From Chenopodium formosanum (lineage: Eukaryota; Streptophyta; Magnoliopsida; Caryophyllales; Amaranthaceae): 64,000 nucleotides of DNA. The notes beneath the pieces are model-generated. The model was not told the DNA's origin. It made no database searches and saw nothing but the letters and a program-made list of their open reading frames with translations. Shown one piece after another: positions 42,717 through 53,072 of this stretch (its first letter is position 1; every line of letters starts with the position of its first letter). Made by a program: the position numbers and the translations under genes. The stretch is taken from positions 31,035,165-31,099,164 of the forward strand of contig CM044868.1 in NCBI GenBank assembly GCA_024500155.1, in the 5' to 3' direction.

Positions 42717-44518
42717 AGCCGACACGAAAATTTTGAACTGCGCCGGTACAATAAGAAGCCCGACCTTTTGTGTTAGAAGTGTTGTCTTCCTCGAATTCCG
42801 GAAGAGGATTACGACAAAATAATTGAGACTAACTTTTTTGGTCTTGAAGATGCTACCCTGTCAACTAGGGAAACAATAAAGGTTCCAAACAACTGGATTC
42901 CAAAAAGCGCTTGGTTTATAGACGAGGCCTTTTTATCCGCCTGCGGGCTCAGCACAATGTTCATCAAACGTATGCGCCTGACCTTAAGACCGTCTGGGGT
43001 ACTTTTATGCTGAATTTGTCAATTACTAATGTTTTTCGCTCTTTTTTGCAGAGGAAGCTTTAGCCATGCTCCTAGACGAGAAGACGCCCAAAAGGTCCTC
43101 CGCCGCCATCCGCCGAGATCAGGCGGAAAAACAGGTGGCAACTATCAGGGCCAAGGTAAGACGCCTGACCCCTTTTCTTTTACTTCACAAGTTTCATTTC
43201 CGGATGCATAACTAACTTGCACCCAATTTGCAGGGAGGCAAAATCCCAAAAACGTTTGAGAAGACTCTTAAATGGGCCTGGGATGACTCCGCCTCTACCC
43301 CCTTCAAGAAAAAGACTGGCTCCTCCCAGACTCTTGGAACCAAAGCCGGGAAAACCCAAATGCGTCTTGGGGGCAAGATGACGGAGGTAGACGGCGACTT
43401 TGGCCTTAATCTCGTCAACCCCTTGTCCATTGGAAGAGGGGTTATAGCAGCTGTAGGTTGCTCTCGCCAAGCTATCTCTGAAAGTAAGGCTAACCCATTT
43501 GATTCCCCGCCTGAGTTAGGGTGGCCTTTGCAAGTGAAATCCCACTCCCAACAGACTTCTTCCTCAGACGGTCGGCAACAGATTGGTGCTGCTTATATGT
43601 CGCACTCATCAAGTGTTGATTGTGGTGCAGATGTCTCCCCCGCTGGCCAGACGTCCAGAAGCATGCCAATGCCATCCTTGACGTTGTCCGGAAGAGGGAC
43701 AAACACAACATCCCTAGGATAGAGACGTTCAATCTGGAATGCATTCTATCCCTTCTGGCTGAGGTAAGGTGTAAGAAAGTAAGAATTGAACTTCAAGTAT
43801 TATCCCGCCTGCAGATCTAACCTCATTCATTCTATGAAAGCTCTGTTGCGAGTAGACGGTCTCAAACGTCCATACTACTGTAAGCGAAAAGAGGTAAAGA
43901 GAGCCAACAAATAAGCCAGAGACGCTGAAAAACGTTGCTCTATTCTCGTGTACAATAAATGAACTTGAGACTAAAGCCACAATGATGACGCATGCGTCAA
44001 AGATTAATCAGCTTGAGAAGGACCTTGAGGCGTTCAAGCAGAAAGTCGAGGATGCTAAGATGACGCTTAAAAAGGCAAAAGTGGAGCTTGACAAAGCCAA
44101 GACGGAGTTAGACTCTCTAAAGGGGGTCTTCCAAGAGAACAACGACCTCAAGGCCAAGGTCAAGGAGCTGGAGGAGGCGGCGCCCAGGCGCAGCTGAACT
44201 TCAAAGCAACCTTGGAGGCGGCGCTTGGTTGCTGAGAGTGAGGCTTACAACAACACCCGGATGAAGTTTGCCTAGAACGCCTTATATCGAAATAAGGAGT
44301 ATGACATCTGGGCACTAGCTCACAAATATGCAGAGGAAATTGTATATTTAAGGGAGAAGGGCGAGCCAGAGCCGGAGTCGTTCGAAGCATTGGCGCAAGC
44401 TGATCTTCCAGAACCTGGTCACCCCGTCCCGACTCAGGCGCACGAGGTTCCTTCTAACGAGGAAGATGAGGATGAAGGGGGCGATGACCAGGTGGACCCG
44501 TCTGTAGCTCAACAATGA
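42717..44518 (+). pseudogene. GYP-Z antisense ORF (putative gypsy-type transposon/coiled-coil protein)
   Basis: It reads opposite to GYP-Z pol. The first block (42760-42998) reads DYDKIIETNFFGLEDATLS and IPKSAWFIDEAFLSACGLS, which I recognise tentatively as the family called putative gypsy-type transposon (Transposase_28-like). A stop (tag) lies at about 42774. After 43052: ALAMLLDEKTPKRSSAAIRR, then a good intron (43156-43233), then GGKIPKTFEKTLKWAWDDS, a Ser/Gln-rich stretch, CILSLLAE with a GTAAGG donor at about 43764, a coiled coil at 43982-44190 (KDLEAFKQKVEDAKMTLKKA), and an acidic tail ending EDEDEGGDDQVDPSVAQQ. Stops and a frameshift are present. Function unknown. Confidence 0.6.
43156..43233 (+). 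other. Putative intron in GYP-Z antisense ORF
   Basis: AAG/GTAAG donor, a CTAAC branch-like sequence at about 43211-43215 and TTTGCAG acceptor, 78 bp. It joins IRAK and GGKIPK in the same frame. The signals fit a plant intron. Confidence 0.6.
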
Positions 44519-45949
44519 TTTTCTGTGGCAGTATGCCATTTTTTTATTTTCTTATTCAGCGGCTGTATGCCAATTTACTTTCTTTCCGGCCTGCGTGCCG
44601 TGTATTAGCTGTCTTTACCGGCTGAGGATTCGGGTTATTTGAATATTTGTTTCACTTCCCGGATGGGGGTCCGGTTAACAATGTTCTACCACAACCGTTT
44701 GGTTGGGTAGTTTTTTTTTAATGAATGCGCCGACTGAGTTAGTATTGATCATTTTGCGCTTGAATTTTGCATTTTTAATTTTGCAAGAATGCTTGAAATT
44801 TTTTCTTTTGCCTAACTTATGAAAAGCATTAGGCAACAGATAATCCGGATGTTCTTTCCCATGGGCGGTTGTGTGGTTGGTTTCACCTTTAAATCGATTG
44901 ATTGACTTGGAAACGTCTAATGCTTTAAAGAGCATGATATGTTTGCAAGTCAATCAATCACAACAGCGATTGCCCCAAACCAAGTGCACAGTTGCTCATG
45001 TGACAGGCGTTGAGGATCAGATGGAAAAAGGTCGTATGAAAATCATACGAAAGGCGAAGGACCGTCTGTCCTGTCATGAGAAAGGGGACAAATTGCCGCC
45101 TAGGGGTCTTGCAACCCAATTAGGCTTTTCTGCCCTGGGAAAACGTTTAATTTCGAAGGGTGATTCTTTTTACCCAGGCCAGGCGGCTATGAGTTGGACC
45201 ATGCCACCTGTATATACAAATGCACTCTGATACTGCTTGTGATGATTGCACCCGGAGGGGTGTTACCGGCCGTCTTAATACTCATGGAGTAGACGAAATT
45301 CGGATAACCATCCGACCTATGGCCTCACGTCCTTTTGACGGTTGCGTAGCTATTGCACAACCCTTCATGCCCCGGTGGGGTGGGTTGGTGCAACTTTGGA
45401 ATGAAAAGCTTGGGAACTTCGGTCGGTCACCGGCTGATGTCTGAGGACATCCGGTATTTTGAAAACTTCATCGTTCTTCTAACTTTTCTGGTCATACGGC
45501 TATGAGTTGACCAATTTAGTCATTCAATCTTTGTCGTCTGCATAAGTACGTAGAGAAAACAGGTAGGCCACTCTATTCAACGATCGCACTTGGAGGGGTG
45601 TTGCCGGACACCTTTGTCCACATTAGGACAGGCGATTATATAAAACGGACAGACATCCGGCCATTGGCCTCTTGTCTTGTTAGAGACCGGCTGTATAGCC
45701 ACTAAGCGGTTTTATGCCTAGTTTAGTTATCCGGCCAGTGGCCTCATGTAAAATGAACGCTGAATTGTCTACTAAGTTTCAAACTTAGAGACTTCACCAG
45801 TTGGGCCGCCTATGAATTTATCTGACGACCTTAAAACTTGAAAAAGGAAAACATAATTGAAAACAAAAAGCGATTTCTCATTAACAGACTCAGAAGTAGT
45901 ACTTTTTTCAAATTGTCTACATTCCAAGTCCTAGGCAGGCGCCTTCCGT
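44519..45949. other. GYP-Z 3' UTR
   Basis: No gene. It contains degenerate repeats about 340 bp apart: GGAGGGGTGTT(A/G)CCGG at about 45254 and 45592, and (A/C)TCCGACC/TCCGGCC followed by TATGG/ATTGG and CCTC at about 45310, 45660 and 45733. GGCC-type palindromic words are frequent. It separates the antisense ORF from the integrase C-terminus, as in GYP-A. Confidence 0.6.
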
Positions 45950-46770
45950 CTAGGGTTTCTAGATGGTAGGTGCCGTTTCTAACTTCCTCATTGATCCGGT
46001 AGGGTCCTTCCTAATTTTGAGTCAGCTTTCCAAGCTTATAGGCCCTACCGGTTGCCTCCATTTTCGTAACACAAAGTCGCCAACTTTCAAAGGGCGCTTG
46101 TGCACTTTCTTGTTGTAGGCTCTTGTCATTCTCATACGGTATATCTCGTGACACAAGGCAGCATTGCCCCAGCGTTCTGGGAGAGAGTCCAAAGCCAGAC
46201 GCATGGTCTCCCAATTTGTTACCTCATCATGAAGCATTACTCTTAGGGTAAGCTCGTAATGTTCGATGGGCAAGACGGCTTCAGCACCGTAAACCATGAG
46301 AAATGGGGTTTCCCCGGTTGACCCTTTGGCTGTTGTCCAGATGGGCTATAGGATAAGAATCAATTCTTCTGCCCATAAACCACTAGCTCTTTCAATTTTC
46401 TTTTTTATGCCGAGATTTGTTTGTTGAAGGCTTCAACCTGGCCGTTTGCTTGGGGTCGTCCGACTGATGCAAAGCAGTTGGAGATCCCTTGATCCCCCAA
46501 CCAAGTCTTGAGTTGAGGCGTCTCAAACTGAGGGCCATTATCAAACACCATAGACATTGGTACCCCAAACCGGGTGATGATGTTCTTCCGAATGAAAGAG
46601 ATGACATCCTTAGTCTTGATGTTCTTGACCGCCTCCGCCTCCACCCACTTGGTGAAATAATCCACAGCTACTAGAATGTAACGTTTTTTGCCTGGAGTAT
46701 GCATATAAGGACCCAAAATGTCCATGCCCCATTTTGCAAACGAGACTGGGTTGTGGATGGCCGTTAGATA
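45950..46770 (-). pseudogene. GYP-Z integrase core and C-terminal part
   Basis: Frame 46725-46405 reads MDILGPYMHTPGKKRYILVAVDYFTKWVEAEA (Asp 1), MVFDNGPQFETPQLKTWL (Asp 2) and PQANGQVEAFNKQ (Glu): a complete D-D-E core. The C-terminal domain (46297-46022) reads MVYGAEAVLPIEHYELTLRV and AYNKKVHKRPLKVGDFVLRKW. Stops lie between and after. The upstream end is cut at about 46770 by LTR-X internal sequence, so the zinc domain is missing here; it is present in the other fragment (27281-27600). Confidence 0.85.
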
Positions 46771-48386
46771 AGGAACCTGGGATCATTGATGTTGATATCA
46801 ACAATCACTTGTATGTCGATTGGGATTTATTTGATTTACATGCCTCGATTATGAACCTTTTTAATTTCTTCCTCTTTCTGGTGTGTTTTTCTTGTTTTCT
46901 TTTGTGTAACAAGCATGACTATGGCAAGTTGAAATATATTTGATGTGGATTTGCTCATTCATTTGGATTTGAGAATTTGTGTGCCTTTTTTATGACATGA
47001 CTTTGAATGCTTACTTTCTTAGTTGATGAGGGTTTATACGGTTTGAGAATGCTTAAGGTTGAATTAGACACATTATAAGCTAAGGTAGCCCGGTATAGAA
47101 CTTTTGAGGACGTTTGAACCCCCTAGTTCACGGGAAAGTGGTAAGATGGTGTTGCTCTCCGTAGTGAATAGGATTCCCTTGGTTGGTATTTGCTTATTTT
47201 TATCCCGTGTGAGCCTCATTTGTTCTAGCCTTCATCATTCTTGTTAGCGTCGCTTTGGATCCTTAACTATGCATGTCTTAATCTTTGTGTTGGTATTTAG
47301 CTCCCGAGATCGTGACCAAACAACTTTAAAGGAGGAAGAGGGCATTTCTTCTAATTTTTCTTTGTTTTCTTTGTGTTTTGTTACAAATTTGGTTTTCATT
47401 TTTACATCCACCCACTTGCTAACCAATTTGGGTCTCATTCCCCTTTCTTGATCTAGCCATATTACAAACCTATCGGCCTATGTTCTACCAACCCTTGTAG
47501 TTAGTGAAGCATTGGCTTTTGAGGTTCGAATTTGAGAGTGTTGGTTTTAGGGCAAGAAAGTTGTGAATATTGGTTCAAGTGAGATTTTGAAAGTTGTTCA
47601 TGAAAGATAATATTTGCAAAAAGTTTGTGAAGAAGGATGCAACGTATGAAGACCAAAAAAAAAAAAAGAACATATAAAAAAAAAAAAGAAGAGTTGAAAA
47701 ATAGAAAAGAAAGAGAAAATGATGAGAGAAATGAAGTAATGTTGTGAAATTTTGTATTGAAGGTTGCAATTTGAATTTAGGTTCAATTCTTAGGTTGTTC
47801 TTGAGAGATGGCCACTCTTTTGCTTCACTTAGGATTTGCCACCAAAATTTTCAAATTAATTCCCAACCTTAACCCCTAGCCATGACATTACAACCCGAGT
47901 TAAGACCCTTGGACTTGGAGGAGTGCGGTAAAAGAACGGTGGAGGGAGATAGATTTCAACCCTATGGAGAGAGTGTTCATAGTTGAGATGTTGGGATAAC
48001 CTTATGATTCCACATAAAATTTCTTTTTCTGGTTCCCTCGAGGAATCATGAGGAGCTAACTTGGGGATGATTTAAAGCTAGTGGAGAGAACGCGGACCGT
48101 CTTGGTTGGGGCTAGGGCAGAGGATGAAATCATTAGTTCTCTACGCTTAGCTTAGGTTTTTCTCCTTCAACCATGAGCATCTTAGAACGTGTACCCCCTC
48201 TTTGAGTTGAGAAAAGTAAGCATTCTTTTATTCATGTCCTTATGTTAGAGTCCATTTGGAGCATTTCCCATCGTGAAGCTTGATTGATTTTCTTAACCCT
48301 TGTCATATTATGCTTGTTGTGTATATTGTCTTTTTGTTTTAGTATTCCTTGCTTGAAGACAAGCAAAAGGCAAGTGTGGGGGATTT
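46771..48386 (+). mobile_element. 3' internal region of an Athila-like element (LTR-X family)
   Basis: Non-coding 1.6 kb leading to a polypurine tract aagtgtgggggat (48371-48383) and then an LTR start. Features recalled from Athila 3' regions: an A-rich run with interspersed G (47655-47695) and the run-in caagcaaaaggcaagtgtggggg. The left edge (46770) is an abrupt junction with GYP-Z integrase. No env-like or gag-pol sequence of this family is present. Confidence 0.65.
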
Positions 48387-49852
48387 TGATGAGTGGCATT
48401 TATGCCACTCTTTTATCCTTTTTCTCTAAGGATTCTCCCCTCATTTGCACTTGTTTGGCCCTTTTTCTAAGCATTTTTACTTAGTTTTGCTTCCTCTTTT
48501 CTTTCTCCTTTATCTTACCTTTTCTTAGTGTTCTTGCTTTGTTTTTATTGTGATTTTCAGGCTTATGCTTTGTAGGTACCATCGGGATTTTAAAGAGGAG
48601 GAAGCTAAGCTCAAGGGGAGCTGGAGGAAGTATGATTCAGAAGAGGTTCGGCCGAACCTCCAGAAGGTGTGGCCGACCCCACTCAGTGGTTCGGCCGAAC
48701 GTCGAGGCAGGGACAAGATGCAATTTGGCAATTTTGCAGGAGTGGCTGAACCACAGAAGTTCGACAAGACTAGGATCAGGGAGGTTCGACCGAACCTACC
48801 CATGGTTCGGCCAAACCTACCCTGTAGTTTGGCCAAACCTTCCCATTGTTCGGTCGAACCTCTCCTTTTCTCAGCTGGCTCTGTACGGACTATATAAGTC
48901 CCATCTTAGAACGTTCCGAGTCAATTAGATTAACTTAGTTTTAATCTTTCTATTTTTTTAGCTTAATCTAGAGAGAGAAACACTATTAGTCTTCATTCTT
49001 AGAGAGAGAAAGTGTGGTTTTCTTCATGGATGAACTTGGATTTTGAAGAAGGAGTTTGTTCAATCCTTTATAGACCTTCATCTTCAATTAATGAGCAATC
49101 TCTTACTCTTTCTCTTTACCTTTGTTTTTTATTTTGCTTATTTGCTTTGATTTTTCTTCTTTGCTTATTAATCATATTGATGCTTGTTGATTTGATGATT
49201 GATATTGTTTTCAATATGATTTGTGAGTAATAACCTAGCCAAGGGTGTGGGGATGGTGTAGTTGCTAATTGTTCATGCTTATAATGTTGGGGTTATGTTA
49301 ATGGTGATTAAAGTCTTTGCATGCTTGATATTCTTTTATCTTCTTGCAAGTGCACATTGTTAGTTGATTAAAGGTGAGTCTTTGCTAACAAGTAACGAAA
49401 GTTGACTTAGTTGAGATTCATTACTATCGATAATTCTTTGATTGCACCTTCTAATATATGGTTCTAGTGTGGAAATATAGAGGCTATGTTAAGAGAAACT
49501 GATTAACCCCGGAATGCGGTTAGATTGGGCCTTACTTCGGTATTCATGCATGTTTAGTTTACCATTGATTTGCTACTTTGTTATTGCATGATCAAGCGTC
49601 ATCTTCACCTACCCATTTCCCTTTGTGCCTAGTTATATTAATTTTAATCCATTTCGTTCTTAGTTTAATCTCTTAGTTATTCACACTTCTTGTTCCGAAA
49701 TAGCTTAGACTCTAGGTAATGAATACGGTGCTTAAGCATTTCTCCCTGTTGTTTGATTCCTATGCTTGCCTTATACTCGTATTAGGTTTGTTTAGGTTGT
49801 TTAAATTGTATTTGACCTAGGGATAGACAATTGATGACGCGTTTATTCCTTT
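48387..49852 (+). repeat. LTR-X: 3' LTR of an Athila-like element, truncated
   Basis: Starts TGATGAGTGGCAT, whose first bases form a small hairpin (GTGGCAT/ATGCCAC). A cluster of GGTTCGGCCGAACC-type palindromes lies at 48644-48868 and a TATA box at 48891-48898, followed by CT-rich sequence. It is truncated at about 49853, where LTR-Y sequence of opposite orientation begins. The U5 end and the 3' target site are lost. Confidence 0.75.
48891..48898 (+). promoter_or_regulatory. TATA box of LTR-X
   Basis: TATATAAG in ggactatataagtcc, about 22 bp after the last palindromic word. Confidence 0.65.
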
Positions 49853-50355
49853 GTCACGCAGCTACAGTGCGCGCCCGCGCTCATCTGGGTTTCTTCTGAT
49901 CTTCTCGCGGCTTCGTGCGTTCGCTAAGGTCGCACGATTATGATGATGATGAACACTAAAGTAGGCAGTAACTAAAGCTCTAGATTAGTGGGTACACCAC
50001 TTCTTAATGGTAGCACGGCATGAGAGCGCAAGAGCTAAGACTTGGAATTTCCACTTCCTTGAATCTTGAGCTTTCCTAATCCCGTGAGCTTGCTCCAAAG
50101 GCTTTCTCCACCTTAGTAGATCACCAATATCAAGACCCAAACCTCGTACAATACCTACAACTACGGAAATAGAGAAAATAAAGGATAAAATACTAGAAAA
50201 CAAACAAAATACACGGAAGCTACAAAATGAGAGAGCAAAGGTAAAACTAAGAGCAAAAGCATAAAACTAAGCATTTATTGAGGAAGAAAGCTATGAAAAG
50301 AGGATGAAATCAACCTAAATGCACATCAAATGGGTGCCATTTATGACACCCATCA
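49853..50355 (-). repeat. LTR-Y, 5' part (minus strand)
   Basis: On the minus strand it starts TGATGGGTGTCAT at 50355, again with a terminal hairpin (GGGTGTCAT/ATGGCACCC). It ends in the GC-rich cluster 49945-49855 that is shared with 27272-27190. Followed at 50356 by gtttc, the possible right copy of the target duplication. Confidence 0.65.
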
Positions 50356-50360
50356 GTTTC

Positions 50361-51421
50361 CCGTTACTAAGAAACGGTGTTTAAGAGCATGGTACGGTGT
50401 GAAGCACATGGCGCGTGCCAAAAGAAATCCCGCGACACGGGAATTCCTCCCGTCTGACAGCATTTGAGCACCGTGTCGTGGGATTAATCCACGTGGCGCG
50501 GAGTTCTGGCCTCTGTCCTGCACACTCTTCGAAGTTGACAGCGAATATTCCTTGCATTTTGACCAAAATTGCACAATTTTCCGCGCAAATTGGACAGTTA
50601 ATTTTCTAACTGGCGTTTGAAGGGTATCAACATTACTATTTTTCCCCTAGGAAGCGTCAAAGTCAATTTTGTCGATGTTTTAAACACTTAATATGGTCGG
50701 ATAGTCGACTTGAAGATGTGAATCATCTGCGGCCCACGTTCGGGGATAGTCGAACCATCATACTCTTGCAAATTTCAGCGATTACAATTGTTGTCGGCTT
50801 TCCTCAAGCTAGGAAAGCGCTATCGGTGGATTTTTCTTCAAGTATAGAAAACCGCCAAGTCAGCTTTCCTCAAGCATGGAAAGAGTTATCGGTGGACTTT
50901 TCTTCAAGTATAGAAAATCGCCAAGTCGACTTTCCTTAAGCATGGAAAGCGTTATCGGTGGATTTTTCTTCAAGTATAGAAAACCGCCAAATCGGCTTTC
51001 CTCAAGCATGGATAGCGTTATCGGTGGATTTCTTCAAGCATAGAATGAAACCAAATTCATACGTTGACTTTCCTCAGGCATGGAAAGTGTCATCCGGTAG
51101 GTTTCTTCAGGCTTAGAAAGCTACCAAATTCCTCAGTCGGCTTTCCTCAGGCATGGGAAGAGTTTCAACAAATGTCATCCGATGGATTACTTGAAGCATA
51201 GGAAGCTGCCAAACACATTTGTCACCGATACACTGGTGCCAAACACGTATTTTATCCTTTTACTCTTTTATCTGTAGAAATAACATTTTCTGCAGGCATC
51301 GGCGTATACAGAGTGATTTAGGATCACAGAACGTCTTAAATCATTCTCCGTCCCTATCGGCTACTTTGACTATCGTTTTCGAAACTGACGTTTCTACAAA
51401 CTCAGTCAAAGTGGGGGCTTC
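50361..51421 (+). other. GYP-A 3' UTR, distal part, with PPT
   Basis: Resumes after the 24-kb complex. It contains CCGTG/CACGG words (50428-50505), then 66-bp tandem repeats (50794-51200), then sequence common with GYP-C. It ends in AAAGTGGGGGCTTC (51408-51421), the polypurine tract before the 3' LTR. Short ORFs here only reflect the repeats. Confidence 0.8.
50794..51200. repeat. 66-bp tandem repeats in GYP-A 3' UTR
   Basis: Units start at about 50794, 50860, 50926 and 50992 (exact 66-bp spacing), then degenerate copies to about 51200. Each unit holds two related half-units, TTTCCTCAAGCATGGAAA and TTTCTTCAAGTATAGAAA, both small inverted repeats. The same array in reverse is at 62480-62995 in GYP-C (66-67-bp spacing). 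3' UTR tandem repeats are known for Tat elements. Confidence 0.9.
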
Positions 51422-53072
51422 TGTAGACACCTAAAAATGTCTCCCTAAAACCAAACCCGATGATGAACAACCTTTCACCGCCACTATTGGTCGGGTTTAG
51501 TATTTAATCCCGAGAGTGCTTAAAAAATCGTGTTTAATTAAATTCAATTTTTGAATAGTCCATGGATCAATCTTGATGTTTATTCAAACCATAGTATTTA
51601 ATTTTAGCCCAAACCTTTTTATTTTATTTTATTGTTTTATTATTTATTTTGGCCCAAACTTTTTTTTATTTATTTTATTTTATTTATTTTCTTATTTTAG
51701 CCCAAATAATAATAAAAGCAGAAATGGCCCGAAATTATCAACCGGCACTTAAAATGTTGAACGAAATTAGGGTTAAAAATGAATTTAGACAGAAAAGCGG
51801 ACTGAAAACTCCCGCGTCACGGCAACAGTCCACCGTGTCACGGGAAACTTTCCCGTCTGACGGTGGGGTTCCCCATGACACGGGACACCTACTGTGACAC
51901 GGGGGTTTTCGTAAACCCTTAATGCGTTTTGTCCCCCCGTTCACTAAATAATTCCCGCGTCACACAAAAGTACACCGTGTCACGGGAATGTTTCCCGTCT
52001 GACGGTGGGATTTCCCGTGTCATGGTACACTTTGCCGTGTTGCGGTATACTTTTTTAGGGTTTTTATCATCTTAGGGTTCCGTGTGTTCCCTCAGCACAT
52101 TTTTTCTATAAATAACCTCTCATTTCAGATGTACGGGGCATGAATTAATTCTCTATTTTTCTCTCTTCTTTGCTCTAGCCTAAATACTAGCCTACCCTTC
52201 ATATTTCAAAATTCCTTCTTCAAGCACTCTTAGGCGTCCATACTTTACTCGAGGTTTTGTCCTTAAGCCATGGCGTAAAAGTTAGAAATGTTTGTGGGTT
52301 TGGCCCCATAACAATTCTATTTAATTTAATATAATTTAATTATTGTTTTATTATTATTTCCTTGAAGTTACTAACTCGTTTATTATTTTGTAGTTGCAAG
52401 CAAACATAATCAAAGTAAGAATTATGTTCCTTTAATTTCTATTATTTTTCTAACGATTTTATATTATTGGAATTATTGTTGAATTGCTTCCAATATTGAT
52501 GTTATTCTCTTATATTTATTGATTACCATATTGCATGTTTAAAGGGAATATGTAATTGAAAATCACGCTTAATAAGATAATTTGGACAACCGGTTTAGGA
52601 TCCTTTTTAATCTTGTATTTAATTCAAGTGATCACCAATATTTTAGTATGTTTTGCATTAATATTCAACCAATATAGCATTATAATATTTTAGTATGCCT
52701 TTGAGATCGTAGGAATCACTTTTCACTATAAGAATCGAGTAAAGGCCAAAACGGGCAAATGTGACTCCATGAATCACTTCGTACCATCATCCCCGATCCT
52801 CCTTTCATGGTTCCGAACCATATGGAGTTAGTAATCTAATGGATTATGAATGGGGTGTAACCTTCACGTGTCAATCGTTGTTGCCTATCGTTGTCCTTTT
52901 ATCGTGGTTGCCTTTTATTATCCGTGAACGGCTTACAAGTTCCTTAAAAAAACTTGTTGGCGGCTCCCTACTTTCCTTGTCCCTAATCATATATGTTAAT
53001 TTCCACTTCCTATGAGTGCCAAGCATATTCACACATGCTTTTAACGTAGGCGCACTTCGAACAACGCCTACA
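51422..53072 (+). repeat. GYP-A 3' LTR
   Basis: TGTAGACACC...ACGCCTACA, colinear with 8907-10579. Palindromic words 51812-52045; TATA 52107-52114. Immediately followed by AGTAT (53073-53077). Confidence 0.92.

Larger units (their letters stand above)
8907..53072 (+). mobile_element. GYP-A: giant Tat/Ogre-Retand-like Ty3/gypsy element, + strand, with nested insertions
   Basis: LTRs at 8907-10579 and 51422-53072 share order and sequence (TGTAG...CTACA ends, the last base pair changed in the left copy). They are flanked by AGTAT at 8902-8906 and 53073-53077. Order: 5' LTR, PBS, leader, gag, protease, RT (core deleted), RNase H1, second RNase H, integrase, 3' UTR with two antisense PMD-type ORFs, 66-bp tandem repeats, PPT, 3' LTR. 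Removing the 24-kb complex (26140-50360) and the CACTA element (15078-17056 plus TSD) leaves about 18 kb, typical of large Tat elements. All ORFs carry stops or frameshifts. It is inserted in the leader of GYP-D. Confidence 0.9.

Noticed and set aside
42999..43051. GT...AG interval in the GYP-Z antisense ORF considered as an intron
   Set aside because: Only 53 bp, shorter than usual plant introns, and the joined frame meets a stop; left unannotated, unlike the 78-bp interval at 43156-43233.
50794..51200. Array of short repeats considered as a CRISPR-like array
   Set aside because: Repeats are contiguous 66-bp tandem units without unique spacers, in a plant retrotransposon 3' UTR.
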